Origin: Gammaproteobacteria bacterium
GTDB lineage: Bacteria; Pseudomonadota; Gammaproteobacteria; SZUA-229
DNA length: 64,000 nt
Direction of reading: 5' to 3'
Assembly: GCA_029882215.1 (NCBI GenBank)
Contig: JAOULC010000003.1
Coordinates: forward strand, 108,802 to 172,801
Of this stretch, positions 29,403 to 39,249 are shown in pieces. A program made the position numbers and the translations under genes. The notes below the pieces were generated by a model. The model was not told where the DNA came from and searched no databases. It was given only the letters and a program-made list of their open reading frames with translations. Every line of letters begins with the position of its first letter. Position 1 is the first letter of the stretch.

Positions 29403-31175
29403 TTAATAAATCCGAGGCTTAGGAGGAAAACTATCAACAGACAACGGCTTGGTACGAACCGGCTTAAAGTCTATGCTTCTGTTCTCACTGAAATACAGCG
29501 TGTGCTTCATCCAGTTAATATCATCACGATCAGGGTAATCAATACGGGAATGAGCCCCCCTGCTTTCTGTTCTTGCCGCAGCAGAGTAAACCGTAGCCAG
29601 TGCAACATCCATGATGTTTTCCAACTCCAGTGCCTCGACTCTGGCCGTATTGAAAATATCTGAATGATCATCGATCACCGCATCTTTCATGCGTTCTGCC
29701 AGTGCTGACACTTTGGCAATCCCCTCATCCAATACTTCCTGTGTTCTGAATACACCGCAATTCTCATCCATGACTTTTTTCAGCTCCTTGCGAAGCCCTT
29801 CTACAGACTCTCCATCACCTTTTTTATCCCAGCGGAATAGACGTTCTAAAGCCTGATCGACACTGGGCTGATATAGCTGGCGATGAAAACGATTTTCCTG
29901 CAACTGAGTAATTATGTGATTAGCGGCAGAACGACCAAAAACAAGGATATCCAGTAATGAATTACCACCCAGACGGTTAGCACCGTGAACCGATACACAG
30001 GCACATTCACCCGCCGAATACAGGCCCTGCACTGCTTCTTCAGGAGTATCTTTTACCGGTGTTACAACCTGGCCATAACGATTGGTAGGAATACCCCCCA
30101 TCGTATAATGCGCTGTCGGGAAGATTGGAATGGCTTTTTCCGCCGGATCCAGACCAAGAAATGTTTTACAGGTTTGACGGATACCCGGCAGGCGTTTTTG
30201 AATAACACTTTCATCCAGATGATCCAGTTTTAGCAGGATATAATCTTTATCCGGACCACAACCACGACCCTCACGGATCTCCGTAGCAATAGAACGACTG
30301 ACCACATCACGACTCGCCAGATCTTTTGCATTGGGCGCATAGCGCTCCATAAAGCGTTCACCCAGCCCGTTCACCAGATAACCACCCTCACCTCTGGCAC
30401 CTTCGGTAATTAACATACCGCGACCTGCAATACCGGTTGGATGAAACTGGAAGAATTCCATATCCTGTAATGGCACACCGGCGCGTAATGACATCGCCAT
30501 ACCGTCGCCGGTATTGATCAGGGCATTCGTTGTGGTTCTGTACAGCTGCCCCGCACCACCGGTTGCAATCAAAGTGGTCTTGGCTTCAATCACAACAATG
30601 TCACCGCTTTTGATATCAAAAATCAGCGCACCCTGAATATTACCTTCCTCGTCTTTGATCAGATCAACAGCAAAATATTCATCAAAGAAATGGGTTTTTG
30701 CCCTGATGTTCTGCTGGTACAGACTGTGTAAAATCGCATGCCCTGTTCTGTCCGCTGCAGCACAAGTACGCGTTGCCTGAGCGCCACCAAAATTTTTGCT
30801 TTGACCGCCAAACGGACGCTGATAAATCGAGCCGTTATCCAGGCGTGAAAACGGCACACCAAAATGTTCCAGCTCATAAACAACTTTTGATGCTGCACGA
30901 CACATATATTCAATAGCATCCTGATCACCCAGATAATCACTGCCTTTGACGGTATCAAACATATGCCAGTGCCAGTTATCTTCAGACACATTTGCTAATG
31001 CTGCATTAACACCACCTTGCGCCGCAACGGTATGTGAGCGGGTTGGGAAAACCTTTGAGACCACAGCGACACTGGCTTCAGCCTCAGATAATTGCAATGC
31101 AGCGCGCAGACCGCCGCCGCCTGCACCGATAATGAGTGTATCAAAGCGTCGATAAGTGATATTCTTTTTATTCAT
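29403..31175 (-). CDS. sdhA: Succinate dehydrogenase flavoprotein subunit
   Basis: Catalytic subunit oxidising succinate to fumarate. I use ATG at 31175 ([12 protein letters not shown]), which overlaps the sdhD stop by one base; an in-frame upstream Met would reach back into sdhD and is unlikely. The 590 residues show the FAD fold [15 protein letters not shown], the FAD-attachment His in [15 protein letters not shown] (about 40-54), [21 protein letters not shown], and the active-site Arg in [22 protein letters not shown]. Complete. Confidence 0.97.
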   Translation of the reverse strand: MNKKNITYRRFDTLIIGAGGGGLRAALQLSEAEASVAVVSKVFPTRSHTVAAQGGVNAALANVSEDNWHWHMFDTVKGSDYLGDQDAIEYMCRAASKVVYELEHFGVPFSRLDNGSIYQRPFGGQSKNFGGAQATRTCAAADRTGHAILHSLYQQNIRAKTHFFDEYFAVDLIKDEEGNIQGALIFDIKSGDIVVIEAKTTLIATGGAGQLYRTTTNALINTGDGMAMSLRAGVPLQDMEFFQFHPTGIAGRGMLITEGARGEGGYLVNGLGERFMERYAPNAKDLASRDVVSRSIATEIREGRGCGPDKDYILLKLDHLDESVIQKRLPGIRQTCKTFLGLDPAEKAIPIFPTAHYTMGGIPTNRYGQVVTPVKDTPEEAVQGLYSAGECACVSVHGANRLGGNSLLDILVFGRSAANHIITQLQENRFHRQLYQPSVDQALERLFRWDKKGDGESVEGLRKELKKVMDENCGVFRTQEVLDEGIAKVSALAERMKDAVIDDHSDIFNTARVEALELENIMDVALATVYSAAARTESRGAHSRIDYPDRDDINWMKHTLYFSENRSIDFKPVRTKPLSVDSFPPKPRIY

Positions 31176-31516
31176 TATGTATTTACCATCATTAATATTT
31201 TCAGCAGCCAAAAGCCTGAGCCGATAAGGAAAACTGCCACTGCAAATAACAGCATGAGTTTAAGCAGTAAGGGCTTTACGTAATCTAATAAAATATCGCG
31301 TACGCCAACCCATGCATGGATCAAAACAGCGAGATAAAACAAGCCCAGTAATATCTGATTTAACTCTGTTGCAACCCACGACCGCCAGCTATCAAAGCCA
31401 AGGTCCGCAAAAATTAACCAGTACGCAACCACATAAACAGCATACACAACAAGATATACAGCCGTTAAACGCTGCAAAACCCAGGGCCTCAAACCCTCTA
31501 ACGCAACCAGACTCAT
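31175..31516 (-). CDS. sdhD: Succinate dehydrogenase membrane anchor subunit
   Basis: Binds haem b and ubiquinone with SdhC. The 113 residues contain three membrane helices (about 18-40, 52-72 and 84-108), the [16 protein letters not shown] start and the haem-region [14 protein letters not shown] (about 64-77). It overlaps both sdhC (four bases) and sdhA (one base). Confidence 0.94.
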   Translation of the reverse strand: MSLVALEGLRPWVLQRLTAVYLVVYAVYVVAYWLIFADLGFDSWRSWVATELNQILLGLFYLAVLIHAWVGVRDILLDYVKPLLLKLMLLFAVAVFLIGSGFWLLKILMMVNT

Positions 31517-31893
31517 AAAAACATACCTTTTATAACAAGCAGCATAACAATGGCTTCGATCACAACAACAGCCCAGGCCGACGTTCTTGATGTGTTTCTG
31601 TGCAAAAAGAACTCAAGATCAATGAGCAAAAAACGCATGCCCGTAATAAAGTGATGGACAAACGACCAGATGACCAGCAACACAAAAAAGCGACTTAGCG
31701 GATGTAACATCAGTGCGCTAACTGTATTGAATGAATCAAGATCAGTGATTGATAACTGCAACAAATACAGGCTCACGGGAATCGCAACAAACAACAACAG
31801 GCCTGTTAGCCTGTGGAATATTGAAATTATCCCGCTAATCGGCAATTTAATTTTTATCAGATTAAGATATATAGGACGGCTGTCAGATGACAT
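31513..31893 (-). CDS. sdhC: Succinate dehydrogenase cytochrome b556 subunit
   Basis: Cytochrome b subunit and first gene of the sdhCDAB operon. The 126 residues include three membrane helices and the family motifs ISGIISIFHRLTGLLLF (about 19-35; the HRxTG motif) and IWSFVHHFITGMRFLLIDL (haem-ligand His, about 76-94). The promoter region lies in the 205-bp divergent gap before ygfZ. Confidence 0.94.
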   Translation of the reverse strand: MSSDSRPIYLNLIKIKLPISGIISIFHRLTGLLLFVAIPVSLYLLQLSITDLDSFNTVSALMLHPLSRFFVLLVIWSFVHHFITGMRFLLIDLEFFLHRNTSRTSAWAVVVIEAIVMLLVIKGMFL

Positions 31894-31964
31894 TAGCTGT
31901 CAACTCCTTATTCATTTTTTATTCGTTAAGTTAAAATAACTCAGACATTTCAAATCGTTGTATT

Positions 31965-31988
31965 AGTTATAGTGAACACGATATAACT
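31965..31988. promoter_or_regulatory. Inverted repeat overlapping the sdh promoter (possible operator)
   Basis: AGTTATA and TATAACT, perfect seven-base arms 10 bases apart, lie over the -10 element and spacer of the candidate sdh promoter. A transcription factor bound here would block that promoter. The site does not match a regulator consensus I know well enough to name. Confidence 0.4.
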
Positions 31989-31994
31989 ATACAA
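31966..31994 (-). promoter_or_regulatory. Candidate sigma70 promoter for sdhCDAB
   Basis: On the minus strand TTGTAT (31994-31989) and TATAAC (31971-31966) are spaced by exactly 17 bases, about 75 bp before the sdhC start. Only computed by eye. Confidence 0.55.
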
Positions 31995-32098
31995 GGGTGA
32001 TTATTTTTATATATGACCATATAAACAGTATGCTTGCTAATTATAATGATTTACATATCATTAAGTCACTATTTTTAAAATATTTCTTTGGAGTTAGC

Positions 32099-33154
32099 AT
32101 GAATAAACAGTGGCTGGAATTTCTCAAGGACATGGGCGCTGAATTTTCAGGCAATGTTGTTAAACATTTTGGAAACCCTGAGCGAGAAAACCGTGCCAGT
32201 GACAACGGTCTGGTTGTTGCAGACCTGAGTCACCTCTGCCTGGTTAAAGCCAGCGGCGTTGACGCAGGCAGTTTCTTACAGGGACAGCTAACGAACGACA
32301 TTGATAAGGTCATGCAGGATGCCAGCCAGTTAAGTGGCTACTGCAATCAGAAGGGTCGCTTGCTTGCGATATTTCGCATCTTCAAAAAACAGGATGATCT
32401 ATTCCTGCTGATTCCTGAAGAACTGTATGAAGAGACCTTTAAACGCCTGAAAATGTATGTCATGCGTAGCAAAGTAGATTTCACTAACTGCTCCGCTGAC
32501 TTCGCCTGTATTGGCTTTAGCGGGCCAAATGCTGATAGCGAACTACAAAATCAAATCAAAGTTATACCCACTGAAACCGATCAGGTTACTCATATTGATG
32601 ACTTAAGCATTATTAAATTATCTGGCAACCAGCCCAGATATCAAATTTGCGGACCGGCTGATCAGCTCAGCGCACTTTGGCAAAACCTCGATGTAAATGC
32701 CACAGCAGTGGGTAAAGATGTATGGAATCTGCTCGAAATTCGCGCAGGCATACCCGCTGTTTATCAGCAAACCGTAGAGGCGTTTGTTCCGCAAATGCTG
32801 AATCTGGAACTCATTAACGGTGTCAGTTTTAAAAAAGGCTGCTATACCGGTCAGGAAATTGTCGCCCGCATGCACTATCTGGGTAAAGTGAAACGCCGCA
32901 TGTACCGCGTCCATATTCAAACATCAGAAATGGTATTAGCAGGCGCCCCGCTGTTCAGTCCTAACTCGACATCCGGTCAGGGAACAGGAAACATTGTTAT
33001 CGCAGCACCCGCCGCTTCCGAAAAAGGCTACGAAGCCCTGGCCGTAATTCAGGTTAGTGAATCTGAGAGCAAAGATTTACGACTAAATGATGGCGAAGGC
33101 CCAGCCATAACAATACTTGAAATCCCTTATGAACTACCTGCAGAAAAGGAATAG
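32099..33154 (+). CDS. ygfZ: Folate-binding Fe-S cluster maintenance protein YgfZ
   Basis: GcvT-like tetrahydrofolate-binding protein required for activity of some Fe-S enzymes. The diagnostic KGCYTGQEIVARMHYLGKVK motif (about 245-264, containing the essential Cys) is intact. The start chosen is ATG at 32099 (MNKQWLEFLKDMGAEF), with GGAG six bases upstream; the frame is open 102 bases further upstream, but that stretch is AT-rich and lacks similarity to the family. The 351 residues match family size. It diverges from the Fe-S enzyme sdhCDAB. Confidence 0.93.
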   Translation: MNKQWLEFLKDMGAEFSGNVVKHFGNPERENRASDNGLVVADLSHLCLVKASGVDAGSFLQGQLTNDIDKVMQDASQLSGYCNQKGRLLAIFRIFKKQDDLFLLIPEELYEETFKRLKMYVMRSKVDFTNCSADFACIGFSGPNADSELQNQIKVIPTETDQVTHIDDLSIIKLSGNQPRYQICGPADQLSALWQNLDVNATAVGKDVWNLLEIRAGIPAVYQQTVEAFVPQMLNLELINGVSFKKGCYTGQEIVARMHYLGKVKRRMYRVHIQTSEMVLAGAPLFSPNSTSGQGTGNIVIAAPAASEKGYEALAVIQVSESESKDLRLNDGEGPAITILEIPYELPAEKE

Positions 33155-33271
33155 CGTATATTATTTTTCCTTGCCATTTAGCTCAGGCACTTTTTTGGAA
33201 CAAGACATGCATTTTTAATATTGCCGTCTATACTTTAAGCCAAATACAGAGCACTAATTGGGGAACCCTAA

Positions 33272-34108
33272 ATGAGCACCAAAGCGGAAGAAGTCTATAA
33301 GCAACTTGAGAATGCTATTGCCAGTGACCAGATCATATTACCGACCCTGCCGGAAGTCGCAATTAAAGTCAGGGATGCGGCTGAGGCTGAAAACAGCTCA
33401 GCACACAGTATTGCTGATATATTGTCGCAAGATGCATCGCTAACCACCCGCCTGATACAGGTCGCTAACAGCCCGTTATATAGAGGCAACCATGCTATCG
33501 AAGATATCCAGATGGCTGTTACACGACTGGGTATTAAAATAGTAAAGGATCTGGTTGTAAGACTGGCAATGAAACAAATGTATCAGGCGACATCTGATGT
33601 TCTTGATAAGCATTTTCGTGAAGCCTGGTCCACAAGTGTTGAAGTCGCTGCCATTTGCAGAATGCTGGCCAGCATGACAACCATCTCTACCGAACAGGCA
33701 TTACTTGCCGGTCTGATCCATAACATCGGTGCCTTACCCATTCTGGTTATCGCTGAAGACGACGATGACTTGTTCAACAATGATGCGGCACTAACAGAAG
33801 TGATACAAGCCATCAGCGGACGTGTTGGTAAGCTAATACTGGAATCATGGAAATTCGGTCCGGAGCTCATTGATGCAGTGACCCTTTGTTATCAGTTTGA
33901 CCGGCAGCACGATGGCGACGCCGACCTGACCGATATTATTCAGGTGGCTTTATTGCAAGGTGGCTTTGTTGAAAATCTACCCGGTGCAGATGACTGGTCA
34001 TCCATTCAGGCTTTTACGAAATTAGGCATGGATACGGAAGTCAATACTATCGATATCGAAGAAAATAAAGCAATGATTGAAGAAACCAAGTCAGCATTAA
34101 TGGTTTAA
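33272..34108 (+). CDS. HDOD domain-containing protein
   Basis: Member of the HDOD family, a non-catalytic relative of HD phosphohydrolases often involved in signalling or regulation. The 278 residues show the typical LPTLPEVAIKVRDAAE start (about 23-38), SIADILSQDASLTTRLIQVANSPLYRG (about 45-71, split) and the helix VEVAAICRMLASM (about 124-136), with LAGLIHNIGALPIL (about 147-160), where an HD enzyme would have HDIG; here HNIG. No effector domain is attached. The gene is monocistronic with its own terminator; target unknown. Confidence 0.9.
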   Translation: MSTKAEEVYKQLENAIASDQIILPTLPEVAIKVRDAAEAENSSAHSIADILSQDASLTTRLIQVANSPLYRGNHAIEDIQMAVTRLGIKIVKDLVVRLAMKQMYQATSDVLDKHFREAWSTSVEVAAICRMLASMTTISTEQALLAGLIHNIGALPILVIAEDDDDLFNNDAALTEVIQAISGRVGKLILESWKFGPELIDAVTLCYQFDRQHDGDADLTDIIQVALLQGGFVENLPGADDWSSIQAFTKLGMDTEVNTIDIEENKAMIEETKSALMV

Positions 34109-34122
34109 AGATAAACTTTCAT

Positions 34123-34155
34123 CAATAAAAAGGAGCTTTACGGCCCTTTTTATTG
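34123..34155. terminator. Bidirectional intrinsic terminator
   Basis: CAATAAAAAGG pairs with CCTTTTTATTG around an 11-base loop. It follows the HDOD gene on the plus strand and, on the minus strand, lies beyond the repeats that follow lysS. Both strands provide a T-run within the stem's 3' arm. Confidence 0.75.
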
Positions 34156-34220
34156 CTTATTAATAGCTGAATCAGCTCATCCAGTTACACAGCCTGCGCT
34201 GCTCCATGTTCGCTAGGCTG

Positions 34221-34241
34221 CGAAAGCCCACCGGGCTTTCG
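34221..34241. repeat. GC-rich hairpin in the lysS downstream spacer
   Basis: CGAAAGCCC and GGGCTTTCG form a nine-base perfect stem with a three-base loop. It has no T-run on either strand. It stands between the bidirectional terminator and the 49-bp tandem repeat; function unknown. Confidence 0.6.
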
Positions 34242-34251
34242 TCCTTGCTCA

Positions 34252-34396
34252 ACCCCGGGAGTACTTCTTCGGTCTGAGTATATCTCATGCCTCAGGGCAC
34301 CCCAAGAGCACTTCTTCGGTCTGGGTATATCTCATGCCTCAGGGCGCACCCCAAGAGCACTTCTTCGGTCTGAGTATATCTCATGCCTCAGGGCGC
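34252..34396. repeat. Three tandem copies of a 49-bp unit containing the lysS 3' end
   Basis: Units at 34252-34298 (47 bp, most diverged), 34299-34347 and 34348-34396 (49 bp each). Copies two and three differ at one position (A/G in the CTGAGTAT stretch). Unit three contains the last four sense codons and stop of lysS (minus strand, R-P-E-A-stop), so the other two carry ghosts of that coding end. Within each unit TGAG-TATAT-CTCA can form a small hairpin. Confidence 0.95.
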
Positions 34397-35919
34397 ATAT
34401 GCGGGAACAAGATAACGTCACGAATGGTTGGCGAGTTCGTCAGTAACATTACCAGACGATCAATACCAATCCCCTCACCTGCAGTGGGTGGTAGTCCATG
34501 TTCCAGAGCGCGAATATAGTCTTCATCAAAGTGCATGGCCTCATCATCACCACCTTCTTTTTCAGCCACCTGATGCTTAAAGCGCGAGATCTGATCTTCC
34601 GCATCATTTAACTCAGAAAAACCATTGGCAATTTCCCGACCACCAACAAAGAATTCAAAACGATCGGTTACAAAATGATTGTTATCATTACGCCTGGCCA
34701 AAGGTGAAACCTCTGTCGGGTATTCCGTAATAAAAGTCGGGTTCATCAAACGATGTTCAACCGTTTTTTCAAATATTTCAATCTGAACTTTACCAAGTCC
34801 GTATGTATCTTTTAACGGTATTTCCAGTTGTGTTGCAATTGCACGAGCTGAATCGATATCGTTTAACTGCTCCAGCGTTAGCTCAGGGTTAAAATGCAGT
34901 ATCGACTCGACCACTGTCATGCGGTCGAATTTTTTACCAAAGTCATAAACATCACCCTGGTATTCGATCAGTGTTTTACCGACAACATCTTTAGCAAGCC
35001 CGTGCAGTAACGCCTCTGTAATATCCATCAGATCATTGTAATCCGCATAAGCCTGATAAAACTCTACCATGGTGAATTCAGGATTATGACGGGTTGATAA
35101 CCCTTCATTACGGAAATTACGATTAATTTCATAAACCCGCTCAAAACCACCAACAACCAGACGTTTGAGATAAAGTTCCGGGGCAATACGCAGGAACAGC
35201 GGCATATCCAGAGCATTATGATGAGTATTAAACGGCCGCGCTGTGGCTCCTCCCGGTATCACATGCATCATTGGCGTTTCGACTTCCATATAATCCTGAC
35301 TGTCGAAAAAATTGCGGATATAGCTGATAATCTTTGAACGCAGCTTAAAGGTTTTTTGCACATCTTCATTCATAATCAGATCAACATAACGCTGGCGATA
35401 ACGCGTCTCCTGATCCGTCAGGCCGTGCCATTTTTCAGGTAACGGCCGCAGCGACTTTGTTAATAGCCGAATATCGTCTACCTTAACCGATAGTTCACCG
35501 GTTTGGGTTTTAAACAGCACACCTTCCGCACCGATAACATCGCCGATATCCCATTTTTTAAACTGTTCGTTATAAAAACCGTCAGCTAAAGCATCACGCT
35601 GAACAAAAACCTGAATACGACCGGACATGTCCTGAATTTGTGCAAAACTGGCTTTACCCATAATCCGCTTTGCCATTAAACGCCCGGCAACTGAAACACG
35701 CTGATTCAGTGCTTCCAGCTCTTCTTTGTCTTTGCCGCCATATTGCAGGTGCAACTCTTCGGTCATCACATCCCGGCGAAAATCATTCGGAAACGCGATG
35801 CCGCCTTCCTCACGTAATGCGTTAAGTTTTTCTCGGCGCTGCTGAATCAGCTTGTTTTCATCTACTGCTTCTGCTTCATTAGCACTGGCGTTCTGATCTG
35901 TTGTATTTTCTTGAGTCAT
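34381..35919 (-). CDS. lysS: Lysyl-tRNA synthetase (class II)
   Basis: Charges tRNA-Lys. The 512 residues have an N-terminal OB-fold anticodon-binding domain (about 75-175; [17 protein letters not shown]) and a class II catalytic core: motif 1 around [20 protein letters not shown], motif 2 [19 protein letters not shown] (about 268-286), motif 3 [19 protein letters not shown] (about 475-493). It follows prfB by 51 bp, the same order as Escherichia. The last codons lie inside a tandem repeat. Confidence 0.97.
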   Translation of the reverse strand: MTQENTTDQNASANEAEAVDENKLIQQRREKLNALREEGGIAFPNDFRRDVMTEELHLQYGGKDKEELEALNQRVSVAGRLMAKRIMGKASFAQIQDMSGRIQVFVQRDALADGFYNEQFKKWDIGDVIGAEGVLFKTQTGELSVKVDDIRLLTKSLRPLPEKWHGLTDQETRYRQRYVDLIMNEDVQKTFKLRSKIISYIRNFFDSQDYMEVETPMMHVIPGGATARPFNTHHNALDMPLFLRIAPELYLKRLVVGGFERVYEINRNFRNEGLSTRHNPEFTMVEFYQAYADYNDLMDITEALLHGLAKDVVGKTLIEYQGDVYDFGKKFDRMTVVESILHFNPELTLEQLNDIDSARAIATQLEIPLKDTYGLGKVQIEIFEKTVEHRLMNPTFITEYPTEVSPLARRNDNNHFVTDRFEFFVGGREIANGFSELNDAEDQISRFKHQVAEKEGGDDEAMHFDEDYIRALEHGLPPTAGEGIGIDRLVMLLTNSPTIRDVILFPHMRPEA

Positions 35920-35970
35920 TTTAACTTTTTACTCTTATACTAAATTATTAATCACACATACAAGCCGGTT

Positions 35971-37069
35971 TTACAGGCCGCTCTTTAAGCTGGCTTCAAT
36001 GAACATATCCAGACCACCGTCCAGAACAGCTTGTGTGTTACCGGTTTCTACATTGGTTCTGAGATCTTTTATGCGTGACTGATCAAGCACATAAGAACGA
36101 ATCTGACTGCCCCAACCAATATCCGATTTGGTGTCTTCTAAAGCCTGCTGCTCACCCATGCGTTTTTGCATTTCAAGTTCATACAGCTTCGCTTTTAACT
36201 GCTTCATGGCTGCTGCTTTATTCTTATGCTGAGAACGGTCATTCTGACACTGCACCACAGTATTCGTTGGATTATGGGTAATACGCACCGCAGATTCTGT
36301 TCTGTTAACGTGCTGGCCACCGGCACCACTGGCGCGATAAACATCGATACGCAAATCTGCCGGGTTGATATCAATTTCAACATCATCATCCACTTCAGGT
36401 GAGACAAACACTGAAGCAAAAGACGTGTGTCTTCTGTTACCAGAATCAAAAGGCGATTTTCTAACCAGTCGATGCACACCGGTTTCTGTTCTTAGCCAGC
36501 CATAAGCATACTCACCTTCAAAGTGAATCGTCGCGCTCTTGATACCGGCCACATCACCGGCTGAGGCTTCCATTAATTCCGTTTTAAAGCCATGTGCTTC
36601 ACCCCAGCGCAGATACATACGCAGAATCATCTCCGCCCAGTCCTGTGCTTCTGTACCACCGGAGCCGGACTGGATATCCAAAAAAGCACTATTGCGATCC
36701 ATTTCACCTGAAAACATACGGCGAAATTCGAGCTTAGCGACCTGCTCTTCAAAGCGTTCAATATCAGCCACAACCGCATCGACGGTTTCCTGATCATCTT
36801 CTTCCGCACCCATTTGCAGCAGGTCTTTAGCATCACCCAGCCCGTTGAACAGCGTATTCAACGTGTTAACGACACTTTCTAACTGTGTTCTTTCCTGCCC
36901 TAGAGCCTGCGCAACTTCCGGATTATTCCAGACATCCGGCTGCTCAAGTTCACGCATGACCTCTTCCAGCCGCTCCTGTTTAGCCTCAAAGTCAAAGATA
37001 CCCCCTCAACGTTTCTGAACGTTGCTTGAGGTCGGTTATGTGGAGGGCATATTGATTAATCTCTAACAT
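35971..37069 (-). CDS. prfB: Peptide chain release factor 2 (programmed +1 frameshift)
   Basis: Terminates translation at UGA and UAA. The gene needs a programmed +1 frameshift. The first short frame starts at ATG 37069 ([19 protein letters not shown]), runs to ...RGYL and meets TGA at 36994-36992; translation resumes in the +1 frame as [11 protein letters not shown]. The total is 365 residues, the usual RF2 length. The UGA-recognising SPF motif ([12 protein letters not shown]) and the hydrolytic GGQ loop ([17 protein letters not shown]) are both present. lysS follows. Confidence 0.97.
36992..37006 (-). promoter_or_regulatory. prfB recoding site (internal Shine-Dalgarno plus CUU-UGA)
   Basis: AGGGGG (37006-37001) precedes TAT CTT TGA C, the canonical arrangement: the SD-like element pulls the ribosome +1 at CTT when RF2 is scarce, giving autoregulation. 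The slippery CTT is at 36997-36995 and the in-frame TGA at 36994-36992. Confidence 0.95.
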
Positions 37070-37106
37070 TATCTGCTTTCAATCTTGGTTTATGAATTAA
37101 CCGGTA

Positions 37107-37135
37107 ATCATACTCTATTCAAGTGCTTACGTCAG
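37107..37135 (-). promoter_or_regulatory. Candidate promoter for prfB-lysS
   Basis: On the minus strand CTGACG and TATGAT are 17 bases apart, about 40 bp before the prfB start. It is located in the 420-bp gap 37070-37489, which holds no gene I can support. Confidence 0.45.
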
Positions 37136-37340
37136 GATCTAATCCCCCTCATAAACGGTTTTCACAGCTATTAGATCGATAAAGGTAGCGAGAGGTAGCA
37201 CTATGCTATATTTAAGCGATCACTGACATGGCGTTGATCTGTAGCTAACAATATTAGACTACAGCGTGACATGCCGGGCTAAATATCAAATACATAAACT
37301 ATATTTCGAGTAGTAATTGTGCCCTAGCTAAGATAATTGA

Positions 37341-37369
37341 TTGAAAACCCTGCTTAGATTATCTATGAT
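37341..37369 (+). promoter_or_regulatory. Candidate sigma70 promoter for dctP
   Basis: TTGAAA and TATGAT are separated by 17 bases. The site is 121 bp before the dctP start, leaving a long AT-rich leader. Confidence 0.6.
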
Positions 37370-37489
37370 CCACCACCATAATTATGAATTATATATATTT
37401 AAAGTGATTATTAAGTAAATATTGAACGAATCTGTTTTTTCTTTTTTATTTACAACAAATAACGATAGATACTTAATTTGGAGAATTCT

Positions 37490-38494
37490 ATGCAAAAAAT
37501 CAAAAAAGCAGCTGTCTTATCTGCCCTTATTGCCAGCTTTACTGCGGGCGAAGCAATGGCAGCCACAGAGTGGAATGTATCGTTATGGGGTAAAAGACGC
37601 GCATTTACTGAACACGTAGAAAAATTAGCTGAATTAGTTGATAAAAAAACAAATGGTGATTTTAAACTCAATATCTCATACGGTGGTCTTTCTAAATCAA
37701 AAGAAAACCTTGACGGTATTTCGATCGGCGCTTTTGAAATGGCGCAGTTCTGCTCTTTTTATCACAAAGCTAAAAACCCAAGCATTACCGTTACAGAATT
37801 ACCATTCTCACGCAATGTATCTTTAAGCCGAATTACTGAAATTTATCAGGAAGTATTCAAACACCCGATTCTGGTAAAAGATATGGCACGCTGGAACAGT
37901 ACACTGTTAATGCCATCTCCAATGCCGCAGTACAATATTGTTAGTAAAACCGATGCACTGAACAGTCTTGAAGACTTTAAAGGTCTGCGTATTCGTGGTC
38001 CGGGTGGCATCATGGGTGTTTTAGGTCAGCTGGGTGCAATCAAAACCGGTGTGCCTTTCTCAGAAGTACGCCAGTCGATGGACTCAGGTGTTATTGATGC
38101 CGCATCATTTGCACCACATGCACATTTAGCGACTAAGTCTTATACCGTGGGTAAATGGGCGACGACTAACCTGAACTTAGGTACTGCAAACTGCCCAGTT
38201 GTGGTTAATACTGATGCTTTAAACAGCCTGAAACCTGCGCACAAAAAAGCATTACTGGGTTCTGTTGACGAATCACTGGCATATTATGTTGCCAACTACG
38301 ACAACAACACGACCGGTAAGTATCAGAAAGCAATTGAAGAAGCCGGTTTAAAACAGATTACTTTCAATGAAGCTCAGACTGCCAAATTAGACGAACTATC
38401 TGTTTCAGTTCGTAAAAACTGGATTGATGAAAACAGTAAGAACTTTGATGCTCAGGCTTTATACAGCTTTACCGAAGCACTCTTTAAGAAGTAA
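37490..38494 (+). CDS. dctP: TRAP transporter periplasmic substrate-binding protein (DctP family)
   Basis: Captures an organic acid in the periplasm for the DctQ-DctM permease. The start is ATG 37490, preceded by GGAG at a spacing of six; an in-frame TTG at 37478 contains that ribosome-binding site and is unlikely. A signal peptide (AAVLSALIASFTAGEAMA, about 6-23) leads to a mature DctP fold. The segment FKGLRIRGPGGIMG has the Arg that in characterised TRAP proteins salt-bridges the ligand carboxylate. The substrate is not predictable. A strong terminator follows before dctQ. Confidence 0.9.
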   Translation: MQKIKKAAVLSALIASFTAGEAMAATEWNVSLWGKRRAFTEHVEKLAELVDKKTNGDFKLNISYGGLSKSKENLDGISIGAFEMAQFCSFYHKAKNPSITVTELPFSRNVSLSRITEIYQEVFKHPILVKDMARWNSTLLMPSPMPQYNIVSKTDALNSLEDFKGLRIRGPGGIMGVLGQLGAIKTGVPFSEVRQSMDSGVIDAASFAPHAHLATKSYTVGKWATTNLNLGTANCPVVVNTDALNSLKPAHKKALLGSVDESLAYYVANYDNNTTGKYQKAIEEAGLKQITFNEAQTAKLDELSVSVRKNWIDENSKNFDAQALYSFTEALFKK

Positions 38495-38509
38495 TTAACT
38501 TCTTAGTCT

Positions 38510-38551
38510 AAAATAGCCATATCGGTATAATACTGATATGGCTATTTTTTT
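38510..38551 (+). terminator. Strong intrinsic terminator between dctP and dctQ
   Basis: AAAATAGCCATATC and GATATGGCTATTTT (14-bp perfect arms around an 11-base segment that can also mostly pair) are followed by a T-run. It should release most transcripts after dctP, leaving read-through for dctQM. Confidence 0.9.
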
Positions 38552-38622
38552 AGCTACTCTCAAATTTAAGTACTGGTCATTGTATTCCGACTAGTATCTG
38601 CTTAACTGAAAAAGGTCTTTGC

Positions 38623-39249
38623 ATGTCAAGCCCCACTTCTATTCTTGAAGATCAATCAAAATTAAGCTTAGCCGACCGAACTTTTTTTAAACTAGAGTCT
38701 TTTTTAAATTTAATGGGCGGTGTGATAATTTTCATGCTGGTTTTTTTAGCCACCACGAATGCTTTAGGGCGCTGGCTATTTGACCTGCCAATTAGTGGTT
38801 ATATCGACTGGGTAGAACAGTCGATGGCATTTATGGCGTTTTTAGGTATCGCTTACACCAAGCGGGAAGGCGGCCATATTCGTATGGATATGCTGGTCAG
38901 TCGTTTACACGGAAGAAGACTCTGGTTAGTTGAATTATTTTCATCCGTTGTCATGCTCATTATCACCGTGGCACTGATCTACGGATCTTATTTGCATTTT
39001 TTACGCTCTTATACTCTCGGTGACTCATCACTGGATATCGATTTACCGACCTGGCCGGCAAAACTTGTCGTGCCGTTTGCTCTCACTATTCTGGCCTTAC
39101 GCATTATGTTACAAATTTGGGGATATTCCCGCGCCGCTTTTGAAAACAACAATCAACCGGTCGCTGTTCCACTGATCGAAGATGCCGCTGCTGTGGCAGC
39201 AAAAGAAGCTGAAGCTCTTATCAAACCTGATTTGCAGGGAGATAAATAA
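38623..39249 (+). CDS. dctQ: TRAP transporter small permease (DctQ family)
   Basis: Small membrane subunit of a tripartite ATP-independent periplasmic transporter. The 208 residues have four membrane segments (about 27-50, 64-82, 105-127 and 148-167) with the DctQ signature WVEQSMAFMAFLGIAYTKREGGHIRMD spread over 61-87. An Ala/Glu-rich C-terminal tail follows. The stop overlaps the dctM start by one base (TAATG). Confidence 0.9.
   Translation: MSSPTSILEDQSKLSLADRTFFKLESFLNLMGGVIIFMLVFLATTNALGRWLFDLPISGYIDWVEQSMAFMAFLGIAYTKREGGHIRMDMLVSRLHGRRLWLVELFSSVVMLIITVALIYGSYLHFLRSYTLGDSSLDIDLPTWPAKLVVPFALTILALRIMLQIWGYSRAAFENNNQPVAVPLIEDAAAVAAKEAEALIKPDLQGDK

Noticed and set aside
31997..32098. N-terminal extension of ygfZ
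   Set aside because: The good ribosome-binding site is at the internal ATG 32099, and the extra residues do not resemble the family start.
34334..34519. Short plus-strand open frame over the repeat and lysS end
   Set aside because: It is antisense to lysS and overlaps the tandem repeat; no ribosome-binding site and no family resemblance.
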